Shown in pieces: positions 23,438 through 34,559 of a stretch of 64,000 nucleotides of DNA. The translations under genes and the position numbers were made by a program. The notes beneath the pieces are model-generated. The model had not been told where the DNA came from. It saw only the letters and a program-made list of their open reading frames with translations, and ran no database searches. This DNA is from Plantago major (taxonomy: Eukaryota; Streptophyta; Magnoliopsida; Lamiales; Plantaginaceae): assembly GCA_026545765.1 (NCBI GenBank), contig CM048843.1:10563501-10627500 (forward strand). Direction: 5' to 3'. Position 1 is the stretch's first letter. Every line of letters begins with the position of its first letter.

Positions 23438-25278
23438 TGTTGAAAAATATGTAATGGAAACCCTAGGTTAACGCAGTGGAATTCGAAAATTTTATTGCAT
23501 ACTAATCTTGATCCATTGACTATATAACGTAAAACAAGCAAATCAATACTTACTTGTCGCACTAGCTTTCCAGACAACAACTTAAAAACTTTAAAGCTCT
23601 TATGCGAATCTGTTCGTCAAGCACGTCAAATCTGTTCGTCGTGTATGAGATGTTGAATCCAGTATGTTATGATCGGCTTTCCTCAACCTTGGTATCCACG
23701 GGTAATCGTTCTACGGAAGAACGCTAGGATGTACTTGTTCGAAACTAGACTAAACTATTTAGTGAGTAGGGTTAGGAGAATAGAATCATGAAGAAAGATG
23801 TTGTTGGCAAGAACAAGAAGAGAAACGTGGGTATTGTTATATGGTCACGCAGATCATATATGTACTAATATAACCGGACTAGTGTCCAAGTTCAATAGGA
23901 CTCCTAGCCTAGTTGGTTGGGCTTGAATCCATCAAGCATCAAGTCATGGGTTCGAAACTGTTTGTTCGACCCCGGTCTTACCCCCGGTGGTCTCACCCTC
24001 TCACTGTAGCAGTGGGACCCACACTCACCAATCCCAACTTATTTTTCTTTATCTCTTTTGGGCTTTTACATTTGGCCTTCATTTCAATTCGGTCCAAATA
24101 AACTTTCTTGCTTTAATTAATTAAATCCAATTTAATCTAATTAATCTTTCTTCAAATATAAATCAAATTCAATTTAATTAATTTACTCTCTTAAAGTATA
24201 ACAATTAATTAAGTCCGATAAATCCAATTTGACTTGTTAATTGTTTCTATCAAATAGATCAATTCTTAATAACAGTAAATTAAAATTTATTAATCCAATT
24301 AATATTTAATTCACTCTGATATTCAGTTGGTAGAACAATCACCTTGTAGTGTGACTCATACAACCTTATTGTAAGTAAGCACTAATCTAATTAAAGTTTG
24401 GTGAAACTGCTAGACAATTTACCAAACATTCTTAATACATAAGGAACGTTTGCGATGATTTCAAACCACCTGTAATGTAGAGCTTATGATGATACGGTCA
24501 TTTCATTCGCGAACACTCGATTAAGTCTAGAACTTGATTTAGTGTCTGTTCTAATAACTTAATCCATTTATTTCATTCTACTAATTGATCCATAATATCT
24601 GAACACCATTCCAAATATATATTGCGTTGGCCAACGACTTTGATCAAACTAGTAATGAGTAGTTAAGTGTTCTCTCCAAATCTATTATGAGGAATGAATA
24701 CTAACATGCGTATGCATTTTGTGATGTGCCCAACACATGCCGTATCTACCCCTACAAGGAGTGCAAACATTGGTCATGGTCAAAGCACACGAGTCCACAC
24801 ATGTAGTACGTATTGACCTCAAGTCAAAGGACTATTACACTACCCTACAAACCGTTATTTCCGTAGACACGTAAATAGAGTACATCAAACGGTCTCTCGG
24901 CTGGGTATACCAACACTCTCTAAAGTGTCCATGTGTCCATAACGGATTACAAAGTATTCGTACTCGTGAGAATTACTACACCTTCAAAGGATATGATTCA
25001 GACCACATGCCAATCTCCAATGAATCATCGATATTCCATTCTCGATGATCATTGATTGAGGCTATTTTAGAGTCGTGTTATGTCACTCAAGATCTCATAT
25101 TCTTAGTGATAACATAAAGCTAATGGGAACACATATGTAAACAATTACAGACAAACATATAATAATATTTACATACTGTAATGTCTGTTTATAGATGAAC
25201 AATAATTATAAATAAATACTGAATTGAATATGTATATCTGTCCTCAATTCGATTGTCTGTATGACATATATACTTTCA
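23438..25278 (-). repeat. LTR, right (5' LTR of the minus-strand element)
   Basis: 1841 bp. It differs from the left LTR by many substitutions and by an added segment near 23957-24030 ('gtttgttcgaccccggtctt' onward) and another near 23620, so the insertion is not recent. Confidence 0.9.
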
Positions 25279-25479
25279 GATGATACATGTAATGTGCCAC
25301 CTGGTTTTGGGCCTCAGCCATATATTTCTAGTGCAGATCCTGTGCAGTTCAGGTGCTTTATCAACCTGATATCATTTGCACAAGACGCAAATGACATTTC
25401 ACAACAGATGCATGATCTGTTAAAGAAATGTAGTGATGTGGTCGAGAAGGTGAGAGAGGGTTTGGGTTACATGCTTTAG
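25279..25479 (+). pseudogene. PWWP copy 2, C-terminal exon, right half
   Basis: Resumes the exon broken at 13248 after duplicating GATGA. Reads CNVPPGFGPQPYISSADP, then ISQQMHDLLKKCSDVVEKV and a premature end at 'LGYML*' where the readable gene has LGYMPYHPL. Continues into 3'UTR homologous to 7369-7575. Confidence 0.85.
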
Positions 25480-25934
25480 CATCCTCTTTAGGAAGTTGGT
25501 AACATGGGAACTGATCGAGCCGAGAGAAGTAAAACCATCTTGGAAAATGGGAAGAGCGTAGATGGAGACGGAAGCAAAAGTTATTATAGATTACAACGTA
25601 TATATCCATCTCTGGGCCTTATGAGACATGAACGTGTTGAGTTCCCTTTTCTTTTTCATTTTTGTCTTTCACCGTTGGGATAGGGTTCTGAATGTGAGTT
25701 TGGAATAGAAACTCTTACTATGTTTTCTTGGGTTATTTCGCAAAACTTGCACTATGTTTTCTTGTGCAAGTTTGAATAGAAACTGTTTTTCTTAGGTTAT
25801 TGTGCAAAACTTGCACTGTGTTTTCTTGTGTTAGTTGAAATCTTTCTTAAACATTATTAAACAAATAAGTTTGTGAATGAACTTAGATTGCACTAAATTT
25901 TATGCTTTTGCTTTGTGCTAAATTTTCACTGTCT
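25480..25934. other. 3'UTR of copy 2 fused to intron repeats of the next copy
   Basis: 25480-25696 parallels 7369-7577 of the readable gene. At about 25697, after 'ttctgaatgtgag', the match stops and the sequence becomes 'cttgggttatt...caaaacttgcac'-type repeats found otherwise in the introns at 28180-28260 and 29361-29550. This is an unequal-exchange joint. Confidence 0.65.
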
Positions 25935-26638
25935 ATCGTCAGTTAGGTGTCGCCCTGACTAACATTAATCACTTATTTTGATCCATTAGATTAAAATTTT
26001 AACGGTGGAGATCGAATAATCTGTTACTTTTCGCACTAAGTGTTGCCATGTCGAGGTGTTGTCATGCCACGTTGCTTCTAACCGTCATGCCGCTTTTAAA
26101 TTATTTAAATATATTTAAAAAAAATATTTTTAATATATTAAAAAATTACCTCTATTAAAAAATTAAAATTTTGAAATCAAAATTAAATCAAAACCGATAA
26201 TCAAAATTAAATCACATATCTTCTTCCCCACCACCAACACCACCACACCGCCACCACCCGCCACCACAACTCACCGGAATCCATGGCGGAAGCTCTGAGC
26301 TTCCGCCATGGAAGCTCCGACAGTAGTTTTGGTGGCGGTGTTGGTGCTGGGGAAGAAGATGGGTGGTGGTGGGTGGTGGTGTGGTGGCGGTGGTGGTGAT
26401 GGGTGGTGGTGGATTGGAGAAGAAGATGGGTGGTGGGGAAGGAGGGTTAAAATTTTAATTAGTAAAATTTTTGGGAGAAGTTAATAGTTTCAAAATTAAA
26501 AAAAAAAAAAAAACAAATAGCGGTTGAAGTCGATATAGAGCAATGGTTGAGGACAACACAGAGCAACGGTTTATGGCAATACAAAGCAACGAACACGTGT
26601 CAAATGTCAGGACGACACCTTCACTCACGGTAGAAAAC
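25935..26638. mobile_element. Probable non-autonomous TIR element with CCACCA/GGTGGT core
   Basis: Imperfect inverted ends of about 26 bases: left 'tatcgtcagttaggtgtcgc' then 'cctgac'; right (reversed) 'taccgtgagtgaaggtgtcg' then 'tcctgac'. The surrounding intron sequence ('gctaaattttcac' before, 'aagttacatgcttttgcttt' after) is contiguous, without this insert, in the parallel copies at about 28315 and 29625. The core (26220-26440) is a (CCACCA)n tract opposed to (GGTGGT)n around 'catggcggaagctc' repeats, as in some MULE interiors. I could not define a target duplication. Confidence 0.5.
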
Positions 26639-26788
26639 CTGAAGTTACATGCTTTTGCTTTGCTCTTAATTTGCACTAACTTTGTTATGTGGAACAACAA
26701 ACTTGTAATTGTTGTTGATATATACTTGATAATTGGTCAAACCGTGAAACTTAGTTGTTTTTTACCCGGTTATGTCTGAATGCATCAG

Positions 26789-28178
26789 CTTCTTTGAGTG
26801 GCCGATTGGTGGTAGCTGAAGCTTCAGGTAAACAGAATGAAGGGCAATAAGAAGCAACGCAAGAGCTTGAACCCACATATGGACACAGAGACTACTCCTT
26901 GAGGTATGCTGAAGCTGGAATGAAGAAACTGAAAGCACACAAGCGTTCAACTGGGGAATTAAGTCCTGAAGAAGCAGGCCTGGTTGAGCAGAAGAAAAAG
27001 AAGAAAGAAATTAGGATCAAAACCAGTTCAGATGTGCAGGCTCCTCCTGTTAAGGCAGAGCATATTGTAGGGATGTAATCTAGTAAAATTCATGCTCATT
27101 CTCTTATTTCTTGTAGAGATTCCAAGAAATTAGCGAGGATGCCCGTGAGAGCTTTATGTTGGATAGACGACCAGACTAAAAGCGGAAGGAAAAGAGGTCC
27201 ATTAGCTGGGGTTGCAGAAGTCAAGAAAAAGAAGAAAGTTAATGAGAAAGAGGGGAAGAATGAGAAGCATCATCCTGACTAGGGGAGAGTTTACGGGAAG
27301 AAAATGAAGGAATCATGGGACACAAAGGTGTAAAGAAAGAGCATTGACTCGAATGATACCGAGAAGAAGATTGATGACTCGAAAATGGTGCAGCCAAATC
27401 TACTCAAACCATCCCTGCAAGAAGCTAGCAAGAAGGTGGAACGCAAGTCGAAAGTCTCTAATGCGACCATGCTTGTTATGACGTTTCCACCCAATGCAAG
27501 TTTGCCACTTGATTGGGAGCTTAAGGCGCGGTATGTGCATTTTGGAACTCTAAATCTTTCGGCAACTCAAATACATCACAGATCACACCAATGCCGGGTT
27601 GTTTATCTTTATAAGGACTAGGATTTCTGGGCACGGGATACTCCCATGCACAATTATAAGTTTGAGAATTATTTGTTCGAATTATAGAAAGAATTTAGAT
27701 AGATTTAGTCATTAAATTAAAATTACTAAATGTAATAATATGGAGAAAGAAGATGGAAGGGTGGAGAAGTTATGCAAAAACCAGCATCTACTATCTTTAG
27801 TATATTAATGAAACAAAAGAGAAACAACTGCTTTGGACCAGTTTGCTTTTAGAAGAGTAAAGAAGATGTTGAAGATGCTTTGAAGTATTGCAACGAGAGT
27901 AGAGTTTTGTTCAAAAACTCGAATGTGAAATGCTTTATAAGAGACCATGCAGCAGGAGTGGAACCTGTCAGAGTTCCAAAGAAAAATGAAGTATCTGAAG
28001 CGGCTTCACATCTTGTTTTCAGAATTGGTAGTGATCTCAGTGGCACCAAGTGAAGCTTAAATCTTGCCTAAAGAAGCCGACTGGAGATAGAAACTTGAAG
28101 GGAGATTGCCGAGGTAGGTCTCGTATTAGGTTTTGGTTGGATGAGGGAGAAAGCAGCAGTAGTGGTGGTTCAGGTTGT
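26789..28178 (+). pseudogene. PWWP-family copy 3, last exon only, truncated
   Basis: Acceptor 'tgcatcag' ends at 26788. The exon then reads SLSGRLVVAEASGKQ, a block absent from the readable gene, before a stop. It continues through the Lys-rich region (EEAGLVEQKKKKKEIR) to the RRM-like block (SLPLDWELKARYVHFGTLNL), with several in-frame stops. A 246-bp Helitron interrupts it at 27618-27863. The RRM end, SCLKKPTGD and RIRFWLDEGESS follow, and the copy stops at GGSG (28178), where it is fused to intron sequence of the next copy. The upstream PWWP exon is missing. Confidence 0.8.
27618..27863 (-). mobile_element. Short non-autonomous Helitron, 246 bp
   Basis: On the minus strand the insert begins TCTTTACTCTTC and ends CTAG, with a short hairpin ('gcatgggagtatcccgtgc') about nine bases before CTAG. 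Removing it joins 'ttataagga' to 'agatgttgaagatgc'; the readable gene has 'ttataaggaagatgctgaag' uninterrupted (6821-6840). The insertion is therefore exact and without target duplication, as Helitrons do, although the flanking pair on that strand is T/T, not the commoner A/T. Confidence 0.75.
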
Positions 28179-28439
28179 CTTTTTCTTGGGTTATTGCAGA
28201 GGACTTGCATTGTGTTTTCTGGTGTGAGTTGAAGTCTTTCTTAAGCATGTTTAAACAAGTAAGTTTGTGAATGCACTTAGATTGCGCTAAATTTTAACTT
28301 TTTCTTTGCGCTAAAATTGCACTAAGTTGCATGCTTTCGCTTTGCTCCTAATTTGCGCTCTACTATTTGTTATGTGAAACAACAAACTTGTCATTTCTGC
28401 TGATATTTACATGATAATTGGTGAACCTTAGTTGTTTTA

Positions 28440-29358
28440 TGCATGCCTGGTTGAGCAGAAGAAAAAGAAGAATGAAATTAGGATCAAAAGCAGTTTAGAT
28501 GTGCAGGCTCCTGTTGCGGCAGAGCATATCGTAAGGATGGATTCTAGTAAAATTCATGCTAATTCTCTTATTTCTTTTAGAACTTCCAAAAAATTAGCAA
28601 GGATGCCCGTGGCAGCTTTATGTTGGATAGACGACCAAGCCAAAGGCGGAAGGAAAAGGGGTCCGTTAGATGGGGTTGCAGAAATCAAGAAAAAGAAGAA
28701 AGTTGATGATAAAGAGGGGAAGAATGAGAAGAAGCATCTTGACGCGGGATAAAGAGTTGACAGGAAGAAAATTTAGGTTGAAAAGAAAGAGCATTGACTC
28801 AAGAAGATGATTGATGACTCGAAGGTGGTGCAGCCAAATCTACCAAAAACATCGATGCAAGAAGGTTGAACTCATGTTGAAAGTCTCTAAATTGACCATG
28901 CTTGTTATGATGTTTCCACCCAATGCAAGTCTCCAACTTAATTGGGAGAGCCTATGGTGAGATTTGCACGTTTTGGAACTCTGAATCTTGGCAACTCAAG
29001 TACTTCACATATCACACCAATGTCGGGTTGTTTATCTCTATAAGGAAGTTGTTGTATATGCTTTGAAGTATTGCAACGAGGGTAGAGTTTTGTTCAAAAA
29101 CTTGAATGTGAAATGCTATATATGAGAGCATGCAGCAGGAGTGGAACCTGTGAGAGTTCCAAAGACAAATGAAGTATCTGTAGAAGCTTCACATCCTGTT
29201 TTAAGAATTGGTGGTGAACCTGAACGGCATCAAGTGAAGCTTAAATCGTGCTTAAAAAGCCGACTGGAGATAGAAGCTTGTAGAGAGATCGACGAGGTAA
29301 GTCTCGCATTAGGTTTTCGTTGGATGGGGGAGAAAGCAGCAGGAGTGGTGGTTCGGGT
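28440..29358 (+). pseudogene. PWWP-family copy 4, last exon only, truncated
   Basis: Starts at 'catgcctggttgagcagaag' (VEQKKKKNEIRIKSSLDVQ). The beginning of the exon is deleted as in the readable gene, but here the AG before the joint is changed to AT. Reads the Lys-rich block, a frameshifted RRM-like region, VRVPKTNEVSV, KLKSCLK, then a frameshift before the RIRF block. It ends at GGSG (29358) at the same joint as copy 3. Many frame breaks; not coding. Confidence 0.8.
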
Positions 29359-29360
29359 TT

Positions 29361-29550
29361 GTCTTTTCTTGGGTTATTGCGCAAAACTTGCACCATGTTT
29401 TCTTGTGCAAGTTTGAATAGTAACTCTTTTTCTTGGGTTATTGGGGAAAACTTGCTCTATGTTTTCTTGTGCAAGTTTGAATAGAAACTCTCTTTCTTGA
29501 TTATTGCGCAAAACTTGCACTATGTTTTCTTTTGTAAGTTGAAATCCTTC
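29361..29550. repeat. Three-unit intron repeat (~64 bp)
   Basis: 'tcttgggttattg(c/g)(g)caaaacttgc' + 'atgttttcttgtgcaagttt' + 'gaatagaaactct' repeated three times with small changes. Related units are at 25697-25840, 28180-28240 and, more diverged, 46660-46770. Confidence 0.8.
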
Positions 29551-29773
29551 TTAAGCATTTTTAAACAGATACGTTTGTGAATGTACATAGATTGCGCCAA
29601 ATTGCATGCTTTTGCTTTGCGCTAAATTTGCACCAAGTTACATGCATTTGCTTTGTCCTTATTTGCACTAAGTTTCTCAAGTAAAATAACAAACTTATCA
29701 ATGTTGTTGATTTTTACTTGATAATTGGTGAATTTAGTTGTTTTTTTTCCATTGTTATCATGTCTTAATGCAG

Positions 29774-30540
29774 TAGAGCTTCTTTGAGTGGCCGACTGGT
29801 GGTAGCCGAAGATTCTGGCAAGCAGAGAATGACGGGCAATAAGAAGCAAAGCACGAGCTTGAATCCCACTTATGGACACAGGGACTACTTCGGAAGCATC
29901 CTCGGGGTTTGATGAAGCTGGAATGAAGAAAGTGAAAGCACACAAGTGTTTAACCAGTGCAAACGTGCAGGCTCCTGTTACGGCCAGTTCAAGTGCAATA
30001 ACATAGCATATTGCATGGATGGAATCCATCATAATTCTTACTTATTCTCCTGTTTCATGCAGAGCTTCTGAAAAATTAGTGAGGATGCCTGTGAGAGCTT
30101 TGTGCTGGCTAGACGACCTAGCCAAATGCGGATGGAAAAGGGGAAGGGGTCCATTAGATGGGGTTGTAGAAACCAAGAAAAGGAATAAGCCGATGGTAGG
30201 GAGGGGATAATGAGTAGCAACATCTTGACTCGGGAGAAAGAGTTAAAAGGAAGAAAATGAAGGAACAAGGGGACACAAAGCTAAAATGGAAGGGAATTTA
30301 CTTGAAAGACATCAAGAAGAGGATTGGTGACTCACAAAAAATTGGCAGGTTAACACGCAACCAACTTTACCAAAATTGCCGCTGCAAAAAGCTAGCAAGA
30401 AGGTGGAACGCATGTCGAAAGTCCCTAAACCGACCATGCTTGTTTTGGACTTTCCACCAAGTGCAAGTCTCCCACTTGATTGGGAGCTTAAGGCAAGATT
30501 TGCGCGTAATGGAACTATGGATCCTTCGGCCACCCAAGTA
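29774..30540 (+). pseudogene. PWWP-family copy 5, last exon only, cut inside RRM region
   Basis: Acceptor 'aatgcag' ends at 29773. Contains the same exon start as copy 3 ('cttctttgagtggccgactg'), then the region matching GRASKKLA, KRGPLDGV and the Lys-rich stretch, and ends in the RRM block at 'gcgcgtaatggaactatgga' / 'gccacccaag' (30540), where unrelated sequence starts. Several frameshifts and stops. Confidence 0.8.
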
Positions 30541-31121
30541 TAGAAATATGAATATATGAAAAGTTAGTAGAAGTTAGTTACATTATTGTTTGACATAAGC
30601 CTCTATATTAGTTAGAATTCTAATAGTAAAAGACTACAATATCTCTATAACTAATGAATGTAGAATTCTATTAGGAATCAACTTCCTTAATACGCCCCCG
30701 CAAAATTGACGTACAAACAACTACGACGATTTTGGAACGCAAAAGCTTAAACGGATACTCCTTCTTTACATGGTTTGTGCGCCAGGTGCGCCCCCGTAAG
30801 TTGATGGTATTCTTGGGGACATGATGCATACTGGTGCTTTGGGATACGGGATGGCATGGTGAAGACAGAACTGAGAAACTTGGTGTCGAGCGCAGCAATC
30901 GGTAGTCGAAGTAGGACAAGTTGTGAATGAGAGAGACTTCAATGTCGAAAATTCCAGTTCCAAACTTGACGAACTACATCTAATTAAGATGTAATGGAAG
31001 GATAGGTGCTCGTTTGAGACTTGTGTAACAATGAAGGAAAAAATAAAAATAAGAAAGGACCAATACTCGTTTGAGTCTTAAATGGTTTCAAGGGTAGAGC
31101 AAGTGCCCTACCCATTACATA
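30541..31121 (-). mobile_element. Possible fragment of a copia-type LTR end
   Basis: On the minus strand, a purine-rich 'attttgcgggggcg' (about 30693-30706) is followed by 'tattaaggaagttgattcct', an AT-rich stretch resembling the start of a copia LTR. The presumed LTR runs back to the break at 30541. No duplicate LTR or target duplication is visible, so this is a weak call. No gene in this interval. Confidence 0.3.
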
Positions 31122-31129
31122 CACACCTC

Positions 31130-33227
31130 TAGGTCTGTATACGAACCGAACGAGCCGAGTTTTACACTAAAAGAGCCTTGTTCGTGAACAATGCACTTAT
31201 GTTCGTGTTTGTATTCGAGATCGACGATCTTTTCAAGATCGAGCTCGGCTCGTGTTCGGTCCACTTCTAATTATGATCGAATATGTCCGTGAACAGTTTG
31301 TTCGTTTATGTTCGTTTGTGTTCTGTTCGTTTGTGTTCGACAATTATGATCGTTTATGTTCGAAAAAAGCTCGTTAATGCTCGAAATTTGCTCGTTTGGC
31401 TCGAACAAGGTCAAATATATATCAATTTTCAAATCTAACATACACAAGATGCATAAAATACTTCTATTTGTTACATTCGAAACACGAGGTTTCAAATTTC
31501 CATTACAAAATATGCATTCCACAAATTCGAAACCAAAAATGAAGTTCACAACTTCACATATACATTATCCTCAAAAATGTCTTCGCTTGCGTCACGGTAT
31601 TTAGGAGGCAATCCTGAAATACATATTATGTGTACCGAGTTAATATCTTGCAATTCAGATTCATCCACCTGAAGTTAAAACCACAAAATTAAACTCTTCA
31701 GGCCAATACCAAGTAAACATAAACTGACTCAAAATTTTATCATCAGAAACGCATAAATAGTCCAAATAATTCTATAGTTTTGTTTGATTCCATAAACCAT
31801 AAATAGTAAACAAACAGGACAAAGAATTCATAATATACACCATAACACTACCAGATCATAAACCAAGTTAAAGCTTGAAATTTCAATGACAAATATCCAA
31901 AAAATGAAAAAGAAAACCACACAAACACATAAAAAGCTTCAAACTTTCAAATCAATAGCAGCTAAACCTTGTCTAATCCCATATAGAAACTACGAAACCA
32001 AGTCCAAGAAATAAGAGCAATATCCATAACACATCAATAATGATCAAACAAACACAATTCATAAACTCAAAAAAAAAAAAAAAAAAAAAAAATTAGAAAC
32101 AGAAAGAAAAACATACCAAAAAGCTCCCTTTTGAGATTCTCCACCATGGTATCATTTTTGCAGACAAAAATATATCCCCCAATAGGATACATGAACCATC
32201 ACAACAAGAAAATTATACTACTCATTCTAAGATATGAAATTGATAAATACATTACATTTTCAGAGGGAGCAGTAAATGTGCTTAAAGCAGTAGGACAATC
32301 AACCACTAGGCATTTTATATTGAGAGACAAAATCAAAGATCTTCAGCAAAGTTCAACACATCAAACCAAACTTAATCCACATATTAAACAGATGTTAAAA
32401 ATGACAATGAGAAAAAAACTGAGATATAAAAAAAATGTGATTCAGACAATCAAACAACACAATTCTAAGTAAAAATGAGATATAAAAAATATATCACAGT
32501 TATTTATGATTGTGAAATCAACCCCAAACTAATCAGCATTTCTAATCCTATAACAAAATGCAATAAATACTCTTGCCCAAAAGCTTCTAGAGTACAAGAA
32601 TTCAATCCACAACAACCTAAATAAAATCTATAATTTCATTCCACAATAACCTAAATATGAGGAAGTACATTGTTTATAAAGTAGAGGTTGAGATTTGAGA
32701 ATTAACCTGCAGAGAAGAGCAGCAGATCGGAAGTTCTAAGTCGTCGAGGAGGAGCCCAAATGGAAGTCGTCGGAGGGGAGTGGCGGCGAATGGAGCAAAT
32801 CGGAACTTGGACAAGATTGGAAGTGGAGCAGAGTAGAGGAGAGGTGCGGCGGTAGAGCGACGGTAGAGGAGTGGAGCAGAGTGCGGCGGTGGAGACGAAG
32901 GAAGAAGTCGATTGTTGGGACTTGGCAGAAAAAAGAAAGCGATTGGAACTGGACTACTGGAGTGTTTGAATAATTGGATCTGGAATCTGGACGTTAGGTT
33001 CAGGTATAATTGTTTTGTTTTATATAAATACAATTATAAAAATAATAATTGAATATATATAAACCTATGTTCGCGAATACTCGAGTCATAACCAATTAAG
33101 CTCGAAACTCGTTCGATAATTACTCGAACATGTTCGCGAACCGTTCGAGTTCGGTCAACTCAATAACGAACCGAGCGTTGATCGAGCTTTTTCATGACGC
33201 TCACGAATCCGTTTCATTTACATTACA
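31130..33227. mobile_element. Non-autonomous hAT-type element, 2.1 kb
   Basis: The 8-bp repeat CACACCTC occurs at 31122-31129 and 33228-33235. The ends are inverted and related: left TAGGTCTGTATACGAACCG, right (reversed) TGTAATGTAAATGAAACGG. Dense GTTCG/CGAAC subterminal motifs occupy 31140-31410 and 33065-33190. Eight-base duplications with such subterminal repeats are typical of hAT elements. The interior has an A run (32070-32092) and a Ser/Pro-rich minus-strand ORF (32674-33033) that I do not recognise; there is no transposase. The MITE at 50989-51449 has related ends. Confidence 0.75.
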
Positions 33228-33235
33228 CACACCTC

Positions 33236-33690
33236 GCTTGTGGTCGAGGTAGGTCTAGCATTAGGTTTGCTTTGGATGGAGGAGAACGCAGCAAAAATTG
33301 TACTTCTCGTTTAACATGTTATTTATTTGACTTTTTCCAAATAATGTTCAACTTCGATTACAAATTAATCTTAAATGAATGTAAAATGTTCAATTAAATT
33401 ATATTATGAAACTTTAGTCCTTAAAGTATCATAATATAATTTAATTGAATATTTTACATTTTACATTTATTCAGAATAAAATCGAAAAATTATCGAATCA
33501 AAAAAACAAACGAAGAATACGATTTTATGGCGAGGTCAAGTGCATTTTTGCAGGAGTGCTACCTGTAACAGGTCGTCTAATTTTGGTCCTCAATTTAGCG
33601 CAAATCTTGTGCTTTACCAACCCCCAGCATTTGCACAAACCCAAATGACATTTCACAACATGCTTTATCATCCTCTTTGAGTGAGATGGA
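33236..33690 (+). pseudogene. PWWP-family C-terminal fragment (copy 6), split by a foldback insert
   Basis: 'gtcgaggtaggtctagcatt' to 'ggaggagaacgcagca' (33243-33296) matches the RIRFSLDxGESS block. The exon resumes at about 33545 ('ttgcaggagtgctacc'), reads a degenerate FGPQ and the 'ccaacccc(c)agcatttgcac' block, and ends at 'tttatcatcctctttgag'. Between lies AT-rich sequence with inverted arms 'ttcaattaaattatattatg' around 33390-33450, a MITE-like foldback. Not coding. Confidence 0.65.
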
Positions 33691-34220
33691 ATTGATTGAG
33701 CTGAAATAAGAAAACTAAAAATGGAATTGATTGACATACCTATATTTTTAAGAAAATAATTGATATTATTAATCAAAACACTTATATTCTCAACATTGGT
33801 ATTTTTCGGACATTACAAAAAAATTTATTACGTTAACAATATAAACCTTTTGATTAATAATATGGATGGTTTTATTGTCGTCTCTAAAATTTATGTAGAG
33901 ACTGTGAATTTTCGGATCAGAGATTAATCAAAAATGTAATTTAAAAGGTTGTAATTATGGTGTAAATGTAAATTTTTTTAATCCGGCAGGAGGAACCTAG
34001 AAATGAACGACCATATGGAATTCGTTGTCGATTAGCCTCGTTCTCCTTGAATTTCAAGCTCATGGAGAATTGCGATTGACGATCTGTTTCAGGGGAATTC
34101 TTCTCGCGAGAACGATTTGTTGAGTTAGTATCAGGTACTTACTCTAACCCTAACTGTTCTAATTATGATTAGGTTGTTGAATTTTGCAGCCATTCTTTAG
34201 TTTCAATCCCTTGGTTACGT
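33691..34220. other. No gene seen
   Basis: AT-rich to about 33985. From 33990 to 34135 the base composition rises and a '|gtacttactctaaccctaac' donor-like site follows, which could be a non-coding first exon, but I cannot tie it to a gene. Confidence 0.35.
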
Positions 34221-34228
34221 TATTCTGC

Positions 34229-34490
34229 CATTCTGTGTTGATTTTACGTTATTGTTAGGGTAAACTTGTTCAAATTAACAGCTTAGTTTTTAGACTTGGT
34301 GTTGAATGATCTTACAATCTCAGGTTTAGTTTACACAAGTGAAATTGTAAATGTGATTCTTCCATTCTGTGTTGATTTTTAAGTTAATTTTCAAGAGTAA
34401 ACTTGTTGAAATTGACAGCTTGCACATTAGACTCCGTGTTGGATGATCTAGAGTCGTCTCAGGTTTAGTTTATACAAGTGAGATGCTAAT
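34229..34490. repeat. Two-copy tandem repeat (~130 bp)
   Basis: 'ccattctgtgttgatttt' begins both copies (34229 and 34364). They share 'gtaaacttgtt(c/g)aaatt(a/g)acagctt' and 'ctcaggtttagttta(c/t)acaagtga'. Confidence 0.8.
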
Positions 34491-34559
34491 GATATAAGGT
34501 CCTGTTGGTTTTGTAGGTGCGTACTAATTCTGGAACAAGAGCCCTAAGGGTTCACTGAA

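Larger units (their letters stand above)
13249..25278 (-). mobile_element. LTR retrotransposon, copia-like by PBS/PPT, no readable gag-pol
   Basis: Two long LTRs (13249-15009 and 23438-25278) begin TGTTGAAAA and end ACTTTCA. They are flanked by the 5-bp direct repeat GATGA (13244-13248, 25279-25283). Next to the right LTR, 'gctctgataccac' (23425-23437) is the complement of TGGTATCAGAGC, the usual primer site for initiator Met-tRNA, which places the element on the minus strand. Next to the left LTR, minus-strand 'aagtgggagat' is a good polypurine tract. The internal region has no long ORF: decayed copia or a large non-coding derivative. It interrupts the C-terminal exon of PWWP copy 2. Confidence 0.9.

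Noticed and set aside
25931..26640. CACTA-type transposon
   Set aside because: CACTG occurs at the left side only; the right end does not give the complementary CAGTG/TAGTG.
32131..32472. 113-codon plus-strand ORF
   Set aside because: Inside the hAT element, low complexity, no recognisable domain.
33288..33553. TIR pair 'gcaaaaattgtactt' / 'aagtgcatttttgc' as MITE ends
   Set aside because: The right word belongs to the PWWP C-terminal exon as seen in sister copies ('ttttgcagtggatgc'), so the match is coincidental; only the inner foldback is kept.
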